This document shows positions 40,331-53,600 of a stretch of DNA of 64,000 nucleotides, in pieces. Under the pieces are notes generated by a model that saw only the letters and a list, made by a program, of their open reading frames with translations, had not been told where the DNA came from and searched no databases. How positions within the stretch are numbered: position 1 is the stretch's first letter; each line of letters opens with the position of its first letter. Origin of the DNA: Callaeas wilsoni (Eukaryota > Chordata > Aves > Passeriformes > Callaeidae); contig VWPU01011625.1 in NCBI GenBank assembly GCA_013398955.1, positions 124,001-188,000 of the forward strand. Reading direction: 5' to 3'. The position numbers and the translations under genes were made by a program.

Positions 40331-43300
40331 AATGAATGTTGCAGGCAGATATTTCTGGAATCACAGGAGAGTTTTCATGGATGAATCAGTTCTATATTGG
40401 CAGTAGCCAGCACATTATGACATTATGAAAGGAGTCTTCATAAGGTATTTAAAGTAATTAGCATGCCTACACACATTTATTTGACTGCTAATGGATACTA
40501 TGCAGTAAATGTAATTTTTTCTATTTCTCTATAGAAGGCAATATTAAGAGGAGAGTTCAAGTCAGATTTCAAACCTATCAATACATTTTTGTGTATAAAA
40601 GAAAGGCTTAAAAAGAAAGGAATATATCTACCTGTAATTTTACTGTATGGGTTGCAGAACATCTGGTGAACAGCTGCTTCTAAAGACAAATTTATTCAGA
40701 TAATCTTACTGAATAGCTTTAGGTTCTGTCTAGCAACAAATGGCAGAAACAACCTTATTATGGTTCATACCTAACAACAGCCAACATGTCTCTTCTTTTT
40801 GTTGGTTTTTTTTTAAGTACTTAACACCCAAAACTATGTAGTGGGCATGTTTCCTGGGCATCCTCACAGCATTAGCACTTGCAGTCCTGCTGCCTCTTAA
40901 AGCTACTCTGAGGACCATTTGCAAAATGGATTGTTTCTTAAGGACCTACATTCCCTTTGGTTGCTTGCCATGAAGGGAAACAGCAGGTCACAAGTTACAT
41001 GCAAAATTGGTAATAAGCTGATGCAAAAAAGAAAGAAATACACTGCACCATGCTGCCAGCAGTTTCTGGAACATTGCTCACCACTTGCATATCATGTCTT
41101 CAGAGCTCTGAGGAAAAAACAATGGGTGAAGAATGCTCAAGAACACCTTGGCACACTTGTTCTGTCACTTGCACCATTTCTTTAAAATGAATGAAAATCT
41201 GAAGAATACTCTCAAAAGATCTCTCCCCCATTTAAACCTTGGGTGTGCGTTATCCTGACTTTGAAGACAGACAAGTGTTCTCTTTTCTAGAAAACTTTGG
41301 CATAGCAGACATGAGCACTTGGCAACCTCTTGACTCGTTGATGCTTTCATCACAGATATGACAGCAACAGTGGTTGCATGGAACGGGTAGTTGAAATGGG
41401 GAGAAAAAAGATGGAAGTGTAGTTTAAATTGCACCTAAAGCACTGTTTTGTAGAAATAAGACACAATATGAGCAGTTGATCGAAACAAATTTGTCAAGTT
41501 TCATCTCAAAATTTTATGTGTGTGTACTCTGTTCCAGGCTGATGGCATGAAATAAATCAGGACACAGCAGAAGTAACTCAGATATTTTTATGTTGCCATA
41601 CAGAAAATTGATTAATTTTTTGGGAAACGTGAGACACAATCTTACAAAATAGGGAAAAAACCTCCAGAACTATCCTGTCTAGCTCTCTACCCCACAGCAA
41701 CCAATTTTTCCTGAACCATGGCAGAACTGTGTCTAGCCTGTTCTCACATCTCCCAGAGATGTTGCAGCCTCCTAAACAAGTCTTTATGAAGATTTGTTAT
41801 CCTCGCATGTGGAGTTGTGCAGTGACCACCAGAGACTGTTATATTTTTATTTACTGTAAAGATGCAGACAGTGCATGCCTCTAAGTATTTGAAGACTACT
41901 ATCCTTAGACTAAGTAACTCCAATTATTTTCTCTTGGGCCATGCCATGAAGGAAAAACACACAAGAAACCGAGTTGCTGGAAGCTCTGGAAAGCGATACT
42001 TCACTAAATAAGGCCTGCTATTTTGTGTTGTACATCAGCCATATGCTGCACTTGATGAGGTGAAGACTTATTTAAAGTCTGTTTTACATACAATCTGGCA
42101 TGTATTGGCTCTGAACATAAACATCTCTAATATACAGATGATCTGTAAGTCTGTTGTAGTTTTTGATAGGATATGTTTAAAAAATGAGCAGAGTTCATCT
42201 TATAAATTAGAAAATAAAAAAAGTACATATGGCCCTGTATGAGTGTCAGACCTCCAAAAGTAGGGAAGTGCTGTAAATGCTTTGTTGACTCTGCACCAGA
42301 TTCTTGCGTTGAATCTTCCCATGTGTAGCAATGTGATGACAAGGCCAAAAGAACTTCAGATTCAATTGTTTTAAAACTTTGTTCTTTTGAATGCTACCTT
42401 AAGAAAGTAAGGCAGTTAGACATCAGAAGAAACAATCAATTAATAGAAAGGCTACAAAATGCACACACAAAAATCACAGTCCGTTTTGATTAACTTCTAG
42501 ACAGTATTCAGTCAAAGGTGTATTGTAAGCTCCTTCATCCTAAAGTATGAGCTGCATGAGGAAGAATGACGATCACTTGCACAGAAGGCTATTAATGCCA
42601 AATGACTGTCAACATTTTCCCTATTTCTTTTGATATTCTCATGGCTGAATAACTAATGTAAAGTATCACCTCCATTTTTTCTCATTTCTCTTAGGAATCA
42701 GACTCCATAGTTACACAACAAATGTTTTAGGTTTTTTCCAGTGGTTTAAATTCCCTTTTACCTCTCTAGTAAAAGATTATGGAGAATTAAGAGATGTCAA
42801 TGTATGATATAGATAAATAAGTCTTCAGTTCTGTAGTAGAGGCTACAACTGAAGAGGTTTGAAGAAAAATGGAATGAGATGTTATGATGGAAATATTTCT
42901 TTCTTTACTGTAATTCTGAGTGGATATAACATCAAAAATATTCTCTGAGATGGACTACATTTTTCTTTTTATTTTTCTTTTCTCTAAAGTAAACAGGGGA
43001 TATAGATCAGAATTAGGAACAACCTTAATAGGCTACTAGACTAAAAAGATGAACGGTCTTACTGACTTTTGGCTTGGCCTTGGAGACTCGTATTTAATTT
43101 AGTATTAAATAAGATCGCACAGCAGAGAAATATTTTCACTCTACAGAAGGGAATTTTTTCAAGAACATTAGCCTGCTTGAGGACTCAGCCATTTGTATGC
43201 ACTGTGTCCTCTGCCATCCCACTAACAGCAGAGCTAGAATGACATTTTGAGTTCATTGCCACATATTTTTGTTGCTGTGACCAGTCCCATTTGGAAAGGC

Positions 43301-44389
43301 AGTTGCACAGCAAAACATAATGAAGGAAGTATTTGTAAGAAGTGTTCATCCAGAAGACAACTCATTTCAGAGTTGCTTTGATCAAATTTTGGGCCATAGG
43401 GCTGCTCCACTTCCTTTGCTGCATTTAGCGAAGGCCATCATGGGCTGTTCTATCTCAGCAGGTAAAGAGCCTCATTGTAAAAGTGCTAAAACCATCCATC
43501 TGCAAATCCTGATTTTTATGTGTTAAGAATAACATGAAGAGAAAAAGAGTATTTGTTGAGTCTCATAAGCAATTAAATTAGCATAAAAAGAGACTCATGC
43601 TCCTCAAGTGGCCCTGGTCACTTCTGTCCTCATATAGAAGATGGCCCAGATGCTCCCCACCACTCCATGGCATGGTGTTATCTTTAATAAAAAGCTGCCA
43701 TGATGGGAACAGTCCTACTTCTATTTTGTTGAAATTGTAATTCTTGCAGGAGTAAAAAGACAAATCTTCTTTAAGATCATATTTTCTTTGCAAAAATATA
43801 TGTTTTCTTCTGTCATTATTTAGTGTATTTTAAAAGACCTTATAGTCTTCCTTACTATGTGTGAAAAAGGGGTGAAAACCAGCAGCAGCCACCACCCAAA
43901 CCTGACAGATAATCCCTGTGTATTTCCATTCATTCAGAATGTATGAGAAGCTCAGGTGTGCTCTGCCATTATAGAGATGTCCAAAGTCATAATTTACCAG
44001 GTGTCACATTCATCAGTTTCTATCACTTGATGTTTTTTTCACTCATGATTTTTAAAAAGTCTTTTAAATAGCAAAGCTTAAATTACCTTTGATATTATCA
44101 CTTCCTTCCTGGAAATGAAAAGACTAGCATGACATAAATAAAAAGTCTCCATACCTAGCTGAGTTAGGGTTGTTTTAATAAGTTTAAAAGTCTTCAAACT
44201 TTTGAAGTTCAGTATGTAAGCCCTGACTGTACTGAGGGAGAAGAAAGACTTGCAGAAGGCCAGTGGTAGGGCTTTCATTTCCATCTCCCTGCCTCCCTTC
44301 CCTGGGTATGGTTCAAAGAGGCTGCTTTAACCTGATGCCACCAGTATATTGTAGTTGTATCACCTTTCCTGGCAGCCTCTTCCCCACAG
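40331..44389. other. Intergenic region, nothing recognised
   Basis: AT-rich DNA with short random open frames only. No exon with family similarity, RNA gene or further repeat family was recognised. Confidence 0.5.
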
Positions 44390-44634
44390 CCTCACGGTTC
44401 TATAGGTGGAGGAGAATGCACAGCTGAAGAGCAGATCGAACGCATGACATTCCTTTACATGATTTACACGACTAGCTTCATTGCAACAGAGATGCAGACA
44501 GATGTCTGCAGGAGGAAAATATCTACTCAGGTGCAATACAGATTTGGATGCCAGAAAGCCTGGAAAGAGGGCCAAGGAAAGAGAGAGATAGGCTTCATCT
44601 TGAAATGTGTTGAGGAGTGCGTATCTCGCATATC
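44390..44634 (+). CDS. Candidate coding exon, unidentified
   Basis: A 245-base interval, fully open in one frame from a strong acceptor (cctcttccccacag) to a consensus donor (atc|gtaagt), entering in phase 0 and leaving in phase 2. The translation holds a GGGECTAEEQIERM segment and, near the end, FILKCVEECVSRI, with five Cys spread through 81 residues. I do not recognise the family. The minus strand is also open across it (44360-44647), so chance openness is possible. No adjoining exon was identified. Confidence 0.22.
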
Positions 44635-47600
44635 GTAAGTTGCCCATCCCAAGGACATTCGGGTGAGAAGGATAAATTTTTGACTGAAGTATTCAAGAGA
44701 AGTGCTAAATTAGAAAATGTTTAACATACTAAATGAATTATTCAGCTTTAAAAAAAAACAGCTTTTTTTTTCCCTGCTACAGCTTCAAGCTGGCTTTAGG
44801 CTAAGGAGGGAAAGGAAAGAGCATTGTTGTACTTATGATGTAGGAAGCTTTTTTCAGGTGACCTTTTCTAGACACCCTGATCTTGTTTGAAGGTTAGCAA
44901 GGCCTAAAACTGGGATCCAAAAGAGCGTAATAAACAGACTTTGTAATCGCACAGGGTAGTCTCTGTACTGACCATTGCATCTGTCATGAAATGGGTGTTT
45001 TCTGGGGTACCTCAACTATATTGCCTTAAATGATATGCAGCTGAATTCATACTCTTGCTAGGAGGAGAAAATAAATGCTTCAACAGGTCTGTTTAGACCC
45101 ATAATTTTTGTCCAGAGCAGACAAAATTCTGACATCTTGCCTATGGTTAAAACATAAAACTTTTCCCATTACATCTTTGATAACATATCAAGAAAACACT
45201 TCTTGTTACGAGGAAATCAGAGTTGTGACTTATACAAAATAAATGAAACCCCCAAAAGTGCAAAACTGAAAATAATAAAACCACAGAGAACAAAGCAAAA
45301 ATTCTGTGAAACATAAATTTTCCCTGGGGACAGACAGGGGCATAAGAATTACTCATCTAGAGTGTGCATATGTATATTAAAAGATGCTTCTACCTGAACA
45401 CAAGGAAGCAAGTGAGATTTATAGTTGTTAGGTTGTTGGGATTTTTTAATTTTAGCATTTATCTGCCTCACTCATTTTCACCATAGTAAAACTTCTGGAT
45501 CAATCAGCTTTATTTTGCATTGCTGTTTTCAGCATTTTTGAGCCCACCATATTTCTCTCTCTGTGGACTTCCAGGGGGAAAAAATGGAACTGGAAAGCTG
45601 TTGTCTTTTCTTTATTTCAAATATGGTTTTGTTCCTCTCTGGAGGAAAGAGATTCAAAGTATAGGAAATGCCTGCGTTCCCTGAACCCACTGAGTAGATG
45701 TATCTCTAGCAATTCTTCTTTCTCATCTGAAAGAGATGAATTTGCAGGTTGGTGGTAGGCCAGGTCCAGTGTGCTCCTCTGACCTTCCAGGCTCTATAAC
45801 ATTTGTCCTACATCAGCATAGGAGGGGACCCTCAGACGTACCCTGTGCCAAGGGATCTGCTTCAGCACTGCAGCTGACAGGAGGGCTGCAGGTTATCTGT
45901 GTTTGCAGCCATCTAAAGATACGGATAACCTTTGGGTTCAGTTGAAGTTCAGTTACACTTTTTCAGTCTGTTTCTCTGCTCTTCATTTGCTCAATGGGTG
46001 ATTTTTTAAAAAAATCTTTTATATCCCGCCATGATGGCACAGAAAAATATTTATCCTATTTTTTCAACTCACAGTTAGAAAGTATGGTGTGTACTTTCTC
46101 CCTGTAAAACATCACATTGGTGATAGAGCCAAGTTCTGAATGCAGAAATCAAGAATCCCAGGCTGCCTTTAATCTATGCTTCTTTGTTGTGCTTGGAAGG
46201 AGACCACAGAGCTGATACTGTCTCTGCTGCAGTATCACTGGGTATTACAGGTAGCCATAACCTTTATCATTCACCCTGAGTACATAGAAAATGTGGCACA
46301 GAATAAGAAATGTCACATGGAGAGTTGTTTTCTTCAGCCATTATTCTGATCTATATTGCTTCATAGAAATAGAAATAGACAAAAATTGATATTAATATTT
46401 TATGTTTCTGATACACAGACTTATTCTTGCTGTGATGATAAGATGTTCCCACTCTTTATTAGAAGATATGACTTTAACAGCTGAAAGTCAAGAATTCCAG
46501 GAGTTTGTCCCTTAAGATAATTTTTTTTATTACAGCAAGCCTATAACTTTTCAATATTACATCATACTAATTTCATTGCTAAAGCTGAGAACAATACCAC
46601 AATATGACTTTCTATTTCCCTCCCTCCCCCATCGCTTTGAGGCATTTCAGGATGATTCGAGACATATATATATATACTTCTCTTCCCCAGGCATTTTATA
46701 TAGTCTTTGCAATAAAAGCTGTAAGACTTTCAAAATATTACACCAAAAGACATTTTTGGAAAAAGACGTTTACTTATGTCCTGTATTATATACTCTCACA
46801 ATATTCAGCAGAGGGAAACAAATCTTTGATCATACTTCCAGATGAAATATTTTTGTTACTCCTTTTTTTACCATATAAAGTATTAATTGAACAATGATGC
46901 TGTAAAAATGTGCATATGGAGACAGTTAGATCCACCCATGTTATTGTAAAGCAACTTGTTTGATGTTTCATATTGTTCAGCAGAAGAACATCATTAGATA
47001 TCCTGTCTGGCAAGAAAGGCTATCATGTTGAAAAGGAGCCTTGGCCTCAGATTTTTTTTTATTTTCTCTTTATTTTCAGTCTAAATCTGAAATTGCTCAA
47101 ATACACTGCTGAACTATGCATCAGGCTGGGTTCCAAAATCTCTGCAGCTTCATACACACCAGACTGTCTGCGCCCAGAGGGCATTGCAGGCGCTACTGCC
47201 CCTTTTCCTCAGGGCTCCCCCTGTCCTGTCCAGGGCCAGGTGAGCCCCTGTGGCCCCAGCTCTTGTCCCAGTGATGTTGCAGCAGGGCTGGTCTTCAGCA
47301 TCCCACAGCCCTGCTACTCTTCCTCAGAGCAGATCCCTTTATACAGATGCTTTGAATGCCTGTCTGACAGCAAGAAACTACTACTCTGTTGACTTCTTAG
47401 CTGCTTTGCCTCACACTGGAAAAAGAAATAAAACTTTATGCTGTAAAGCTTTAATTATTCTGTTGGAGATATTTTCTGGATTATTCAATGTAATTCAGAA
47501 TAGATGTTTTACCTCATCTACACCATATGTTTATTAACCATTTTTACCTGCAATGAACAGTTTGCTGGGTGAGTGTGTTATGCCAATATTTTGGCAGAAG

Positions 47601-50600
47601 ATAAGTCTTGTGCAAGCATCCAGAGGAGACATTAATGAACACAGCACTATGCTCCATTTGCAAATGAGCTCCCATGTTTTGGCATTAGCTTGCTGGGAAC
47701 AACACTCTGAATATGGAAAATACACCATGACTTGTTATTCAAATGCGGGATCTCAAATTGAAATTTTTAAAAGACAATTACTACTTTAATGTCATATTGT
47801 AATCCTTTCTACAAAGCAGGTTTCAAAACAGGAAGAGGAAAGGGTAGAGGCATAGGAGGTTGAAGCCCACATTGCAGCTTTTCCAAAGATATTTATAGAT
47901 TTTGGTTGTTTTCTACATCATCTATTACAATTACTGCACTTGGGAAGGCTCTCCTGGCTGTTACTTACATAAATCAAATCATTCCGTTTACTAAACTGAG
48001 GGTAGTTACTGACATGGCTCAACAACATACTCACCAATGGTGTTTGACAGACATCTCAATATTTATCCAGTTCCCTTGAAGGCCTCTTAACTCGGAGAAA
48101 GCAACACAGGCTTGGTATGCTGAGCTAGAATAAGTCCAGTTTTGCCTGTCAGCAGCAGAAATGCCAGCAATTGATAGTTAATCCCAGATCACGGAATTTT
48201 TATTGTTGATGATGAATAGAGATGCTTGAATGTGGTGTTTATCACTGGGCTCGTGCAGCCCTGTGTCTGTTACCATCCTGATGGCCACCATGAGGCTGTT
48301 TTAGCTCTCAGCTTGAGGCAAGGCTGTGTGACAAAACAAGCAAAATGCCTGTTTGCCTGGGGAAAAGGATGGTAACTGGCACTGACCACAGAAATAGTTC
48401 TCCTATTACTGGGTTTGTGACAGACTTATTTCCTCTTTAAATGGGGGGCGTTGACTGGGAAGCTATATTTCATGGTTGATGGTTAGAGGGTTGGTTAGAG
48501 CTTTGAGTAAGCAAATGGAAAATATTTGAATCAGAAGGAAATGAAGGGTAATAAAAAAAGAAACCCCACCACACCTTTCATTTGGATAGCTGCTCACAAC
48601 CATACATGAAGAGACTCTCTTCCAAGTGAAAAATCCAGTGTATTTCTTCCATAAAATCACCAATCCTTAATAAGGCCCTACCCTGGCCTCCTTCAGTGCA
48701 GGAAGAGATATGGGGGTATAAACAGCAGCTAAAACAAACCATCTGGTGAAAAGGAGGTGCATTGCCTTGAAAGACAGCAATAGCACTGTCTTTTGAAGGC
48801 GAACAAGGTTGCCAGTTTGCCAAAAAGATCACACGCCCTTGACTTAAGCAGTAGCTTTTATTCTGCTCAGCCACACATGAAAGGCTGAAAGTCTTTATGT
48901 TTTTTAAGCTATAAGCAATACTTTATAGCCTAGAAACACATTATTTTGCCCTACAAATCACATAGATTCCTAAGTCTCATTATTACAATGGCACTGCTAC
49001 TACAGCAGGGTATCAAACATAAAACTCCTGCTGTTTTTAAACAGGAAATTAGCATCCAGCTCCTCACCCATCAGTTTAATAATTTACCATTTTTCTCTTG
49101 AAGATTTTCAATATAACTTTAGAATTGAGGAGATCACTTTCTAATAAGTTGGTCAGTGACTGCACCACTTGAGAGACATAGGTGTTAATGTGAATTATGT
49201 GCCTAAATGTTTTACCTACCATTCTGTAAACTTATCCCAGATCCTGGAATGCTTCCTTGTTGCTGCCTAGATAATGCAATGATGATGGACTTTTTCCTTT
49301 GTAAAGATAGATTTCCCAATAAAAGTGGTGTTTTCTCTTCTTTTATAGTGGTCTTTAAAAACATGCTTTGATGCAAAATCTGGTAGACACTACACATCAT
49401 CTCAGTAAATGGTTCTTGTTCTGAGATTTCTTTGAAGACTCTCAGTGGCCTCTTCTGATATTAAAGTATGCCACTAGGAATATTAAATTACTGTCCCACC
49501 TGTTTCCTATACTATGTTATGTACTCTAAAAGCTCTGCCAGAAACATGAACAGAGTTATTGTACTAGCAATAAAAGGCCTTGAAATTATATTGCATTGTA
49601 TACACAGATACTGTTTTGATATATTTACAGTTGCCTTTTTCTAGGCTATTACAGATTTTTTATTTGGTAAAGCAGAAAGGTAGCATAGCTGCATATATCT
49701 GTGTGTTACAAACAGTGAAAATATACAGGGGTAAAAGTTACAGCATTTCTCTATAGCCTGTTCTTTGTTCTAGGTGAATGCCAAGCCTTCTCAGTATGGA
49801 AGGGCAGCTTCTTACAGTAACCATGGCCAAATTGTTTTCATCAACATAATTTGTGGGGCAAATGCTTATTCCCTGGGTTAATCACCAAGTTCTGCCAAGT
49901 ATTATCTGGTGTTTCCCAATTTGCTTAGTTAGACTTCTAAACATCCATGAGTTCTAATCCACAAAGCAGTGAACATGATAACATCTAATCAGGATAACAA
50001 AAAAGTATTTTCAATCAAATATTCATAAACTACTTTCTGTTCTGCAAAGAAGAGAGAGACAGTACAAGCTTTACTTTTACTGAGATAAACCTGTTTTCTG
50101 GTAAAACTAAAGAACTTTTTCTTTTTAGCTCTTTGCTGCTTGCTCACTTCAGAAAGATTTCAAGGTAAGGGCTCATCTTCTCCAGAGATTTTCCCAGTAG
50201 ATTTTAGACAGGCCAAGTTTTGCTACCGATCACATTATGCAATTCTTCAGCTGAGAACAAGCTTGCACCTCTCTAAACATGAACAGAATCTGTCCCAATG
50301 TTTAATTTTCATTGCTATTAACAAGGCAAAATGGAGGAAAAGAAACCCAAATAATGCATCCAAAATGCTGTCAGCTATTAAAGTCTGAATGTCAAATGGA
50401 ACCAGAATAAGTACTGCTGTTGCTATAGTAACACACTAACTGTAAAAAAATGTCTAGCCCTCTAAAAGCTTAAGTACATCCATATGCAACAGCTTACACA
50501 TACATATGTGATTTAAAGGATTCTTGGTCTTTTCCCTGGTACAATTATATGTCTCCAATTGGAGGTCTTTTAGTATCTCTTAGTTTCACTAATGAAAAGC

Positions 50601-53600
50601 AAACATGCTAGGAAATGGCAAATAAATTGCCTTCACCACATTATACCACTTTGAAGAGTATAACTAAGTACTAATTTAGGTCATGTAAGGTAAAAGAGAG
50701 ACAGAAGTGATGTCTATTCAGCTTTTCTGCAAATATTTTAACTAGAGCAAAGAGAGCCCGGGAAAATCTGTGTGGCAAGCACGTAAGATATTGTAGCAGA
50801 TAAAGCTTGCCAGGCCCAAGAGCTTAGAGAATGAACAGTTATCTCCAGAGAAAGCAGGAGAGAGGATAACTCTTAATCAGAAACCAAGGATGGGAGACAG
50901 AGCAAGAAGAAAAAAGCACACAATACTCTCTGATCTAACACGCTGGCTTGGTCCCTCCAAGAGTCATCTTTCAGACAATCCAGCAAAGGAGTTAATCTAG
51001 CTGGGACCTTTTTCAAAGGCAGAATGGCAGCGGCTTGTATACAAACATACATGTTTGTTTTGAGGGTATCTAATTTTTGAGTAACTGATAAACGAGGTTA
51101 CCAAGAGAATAAACTTTTTTTCCTGCAAAGTAAATACGTGCTGTAAAAGCCCTGTTCCACAGGAAGCTCTATACTTGGTCCAAAACAACTATTTTCTATA
51201 CTTAGTCTTCTCTGGGTCAGGAGTAGATTCTCTGAACTTTTCTATAGCTGAAAATAAATGGCAATAGATGCTACTTTCATTTTCTCATCAATTTCAAAAT
51301 GCCTGATGCTTTGTTATTCTCATTACACAGCTCAAGTCCTTCCCACTCAGTTCAGGAGGGCCTGTCTGTGAGCCTGGATTTACTTAATGGTAATTACACA
51401 AGTGGTCGGGGTGCTCAGTCAGGACAAATAGGCAGCAGGCTCATGGGAACCTGGAGGCATGTGGCATGTGGCATGTGGAAATGCAAACTTGGCAAACAGT
51501 GCCACAGCAGGCACTCCAGTGTTGCGGAGATGGATAAAAAGCACCCACATCTGCAATAGGATGTGATTATATGCTGCCTGTCCACATTATCATCATATGC
51601 TCTATTTGCTGTGCTCTGCAGCATATTGATGTCTCATCTCTGTCCCATCTGTTATTCTCTCATTTGCTACTAAAGTTCTGCTCAGTAGGTTTCTTTCTGT
51701 CACGTTATTTCTACATATGCGGCTTCTTCTTCTTCCTCCATCCTTCTTCCATTCACTCCTCATCTGCTCCCTTCTGCATCATTTCCCCAGTTCTCAACCT
51801 TGTACTCCACCCACTGTGGAGGGGACAAGTCCAAAGCAAGGTGAACACAACTCAGCTGGCACCAAACCTGTGCCCAAAACACTGTAGCTGTTTCCCAGGA
51901 CCTCTGCTTCTGGAAACAGCTCCCTTGCAAACAGCACTTCCTAAGAGTATTGTTTTCCAAAGTTGCCCATAGATAGAGATTTCAAAGTCTATATCTTATC
52001 TTACTATGAACTGCATGTTTCCACCTTGAAAAAGAAGTTTATTTACTAGTTTGTCATTTGCAGGAGAGCTTTCAAAGGTACACAAACACAATATCACACA
52101 AAATATCATGTATATCTTCCAAAGAGTATTTTGGCATGAGTTTGCATCCTTCTTGTACTGGACGAAGGCCTTGTGCACCTTGGCCTTTTGTCTGTCTGTG
52201 TGTGGTGATGCTGTGGTGTGATTGGATTCCCATTCACAGGTAAACTGCACAAGTTCACTGGAATTACACATCTGGAGCCTACTTACTGTCTGTAAATTTT
52301 TCCATTACTCAGGGAACTACAAGTAGTTCTTGATTGTTCTCTGCTCAGTTCTCCTATGTAAAAGAGTGCCCATACCCACAGGTACTAATCAGAGCTTCTC
52401 CCCTCTTCCTGCCATGCAGCAATGGCACTGCTGGGAGGGATTGAACTAAAGAGGTTAGACAAAAGGGAATAACACATCTATCAGAATTCCAGATGGGACA
52501 TTGCACTTTGTAGTGACACAGTGCCTGGGATCCTCTGTAGAGAAAGGCTCACTTTTTTACTTAGTGTCATCAGGAAGTTCCTCCTAACAGAAGGCTGATG
52601 GATCATAACTACCCAACAAGGTCTTGAAGCTGGTGGTGAGCCATCAAAGTGCCTGTTGCCTCTCGCATCCCACCCAAACCCCCACTCTTGTGGGAACACA
52701 AAGCAGTGAAGCTAGCATAGTTCCTAGACCTGTAAAAACAAAAAAATACAATGCGTGAGCCTGCTTTATCCAGGTTGTTCTTGTGCAACTCACTCACTTG
52801 GCACATGGAGGAAGGGGGCACACAACCTGTGCTGGTCCCAGCCTTTCCCTACCAGCACCCTCAACCTGATGCTGCAGTACCTGCTGCTTGCCCAAGAAAG
52901 CACTGCTACAGCACTCCTCTAGCTACTTTGAACTGAATAGGCTTGAAATGACAATATTTGAGATGAGAAAATGTAGTCCAAGACTAGAACAGTTTCGTTC
53001 TCCTGTAAATCCTCACCAGACCTGTATGTAAGAGAAAAAGAATTTACAGTCATGAAATACCCGTAAGTTTTCACTTTGGAAGCAAACCACTCTGTCCTGA
53101 GTCACCTGTCCTTGCCTGATTAGACGCTTTCCTTCAAACTCCTTGGCCCCAAAAATGAGAGACATCATAATGGAAGAGGGTATTTGTAGAGGGTTGATTG
53201 GGGTTTTTTTAATAGATGCTTTAGAGGGAAAAAGATAAATCCAGCCAGGTGATGATGTAGTTTTATCTAACATTTTCAGAACAGTTTTAAGACTCTTTGG
53301 TCTAGAGATTTTTTTCTTCTTTTCTTTTTTTTTGTTTCTTTCTAGCTGTGCAAGTGTCTTATGATTTTTGGCAGGTGTTCTGGGCTTGTTCTTCAGCACA
53401 AACTCTGGACAATGAGCGTGTGAGTTCAGAAGCATTTGCTTGTCTTAGCTGGGATCTCTGGCTTGCACCTCATTCCAGCACTAGTTTTGGTGCCATACAG
53501 AACTTGCTGGCTAGTTTGAAATGATGACACAGAAAACACTATGTACTTAGAGGAGAGTCATTCCAAGTCTCCAGGCAGGAAAATTAGGCTGAAAAACTGA

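Noticed and set aside
46973..47392. 139-codon + open frame over a GC-richer patch
   Set aside because: Low-complexity Pro/Ser/Cys sequence with no domain and no matching splice borders.
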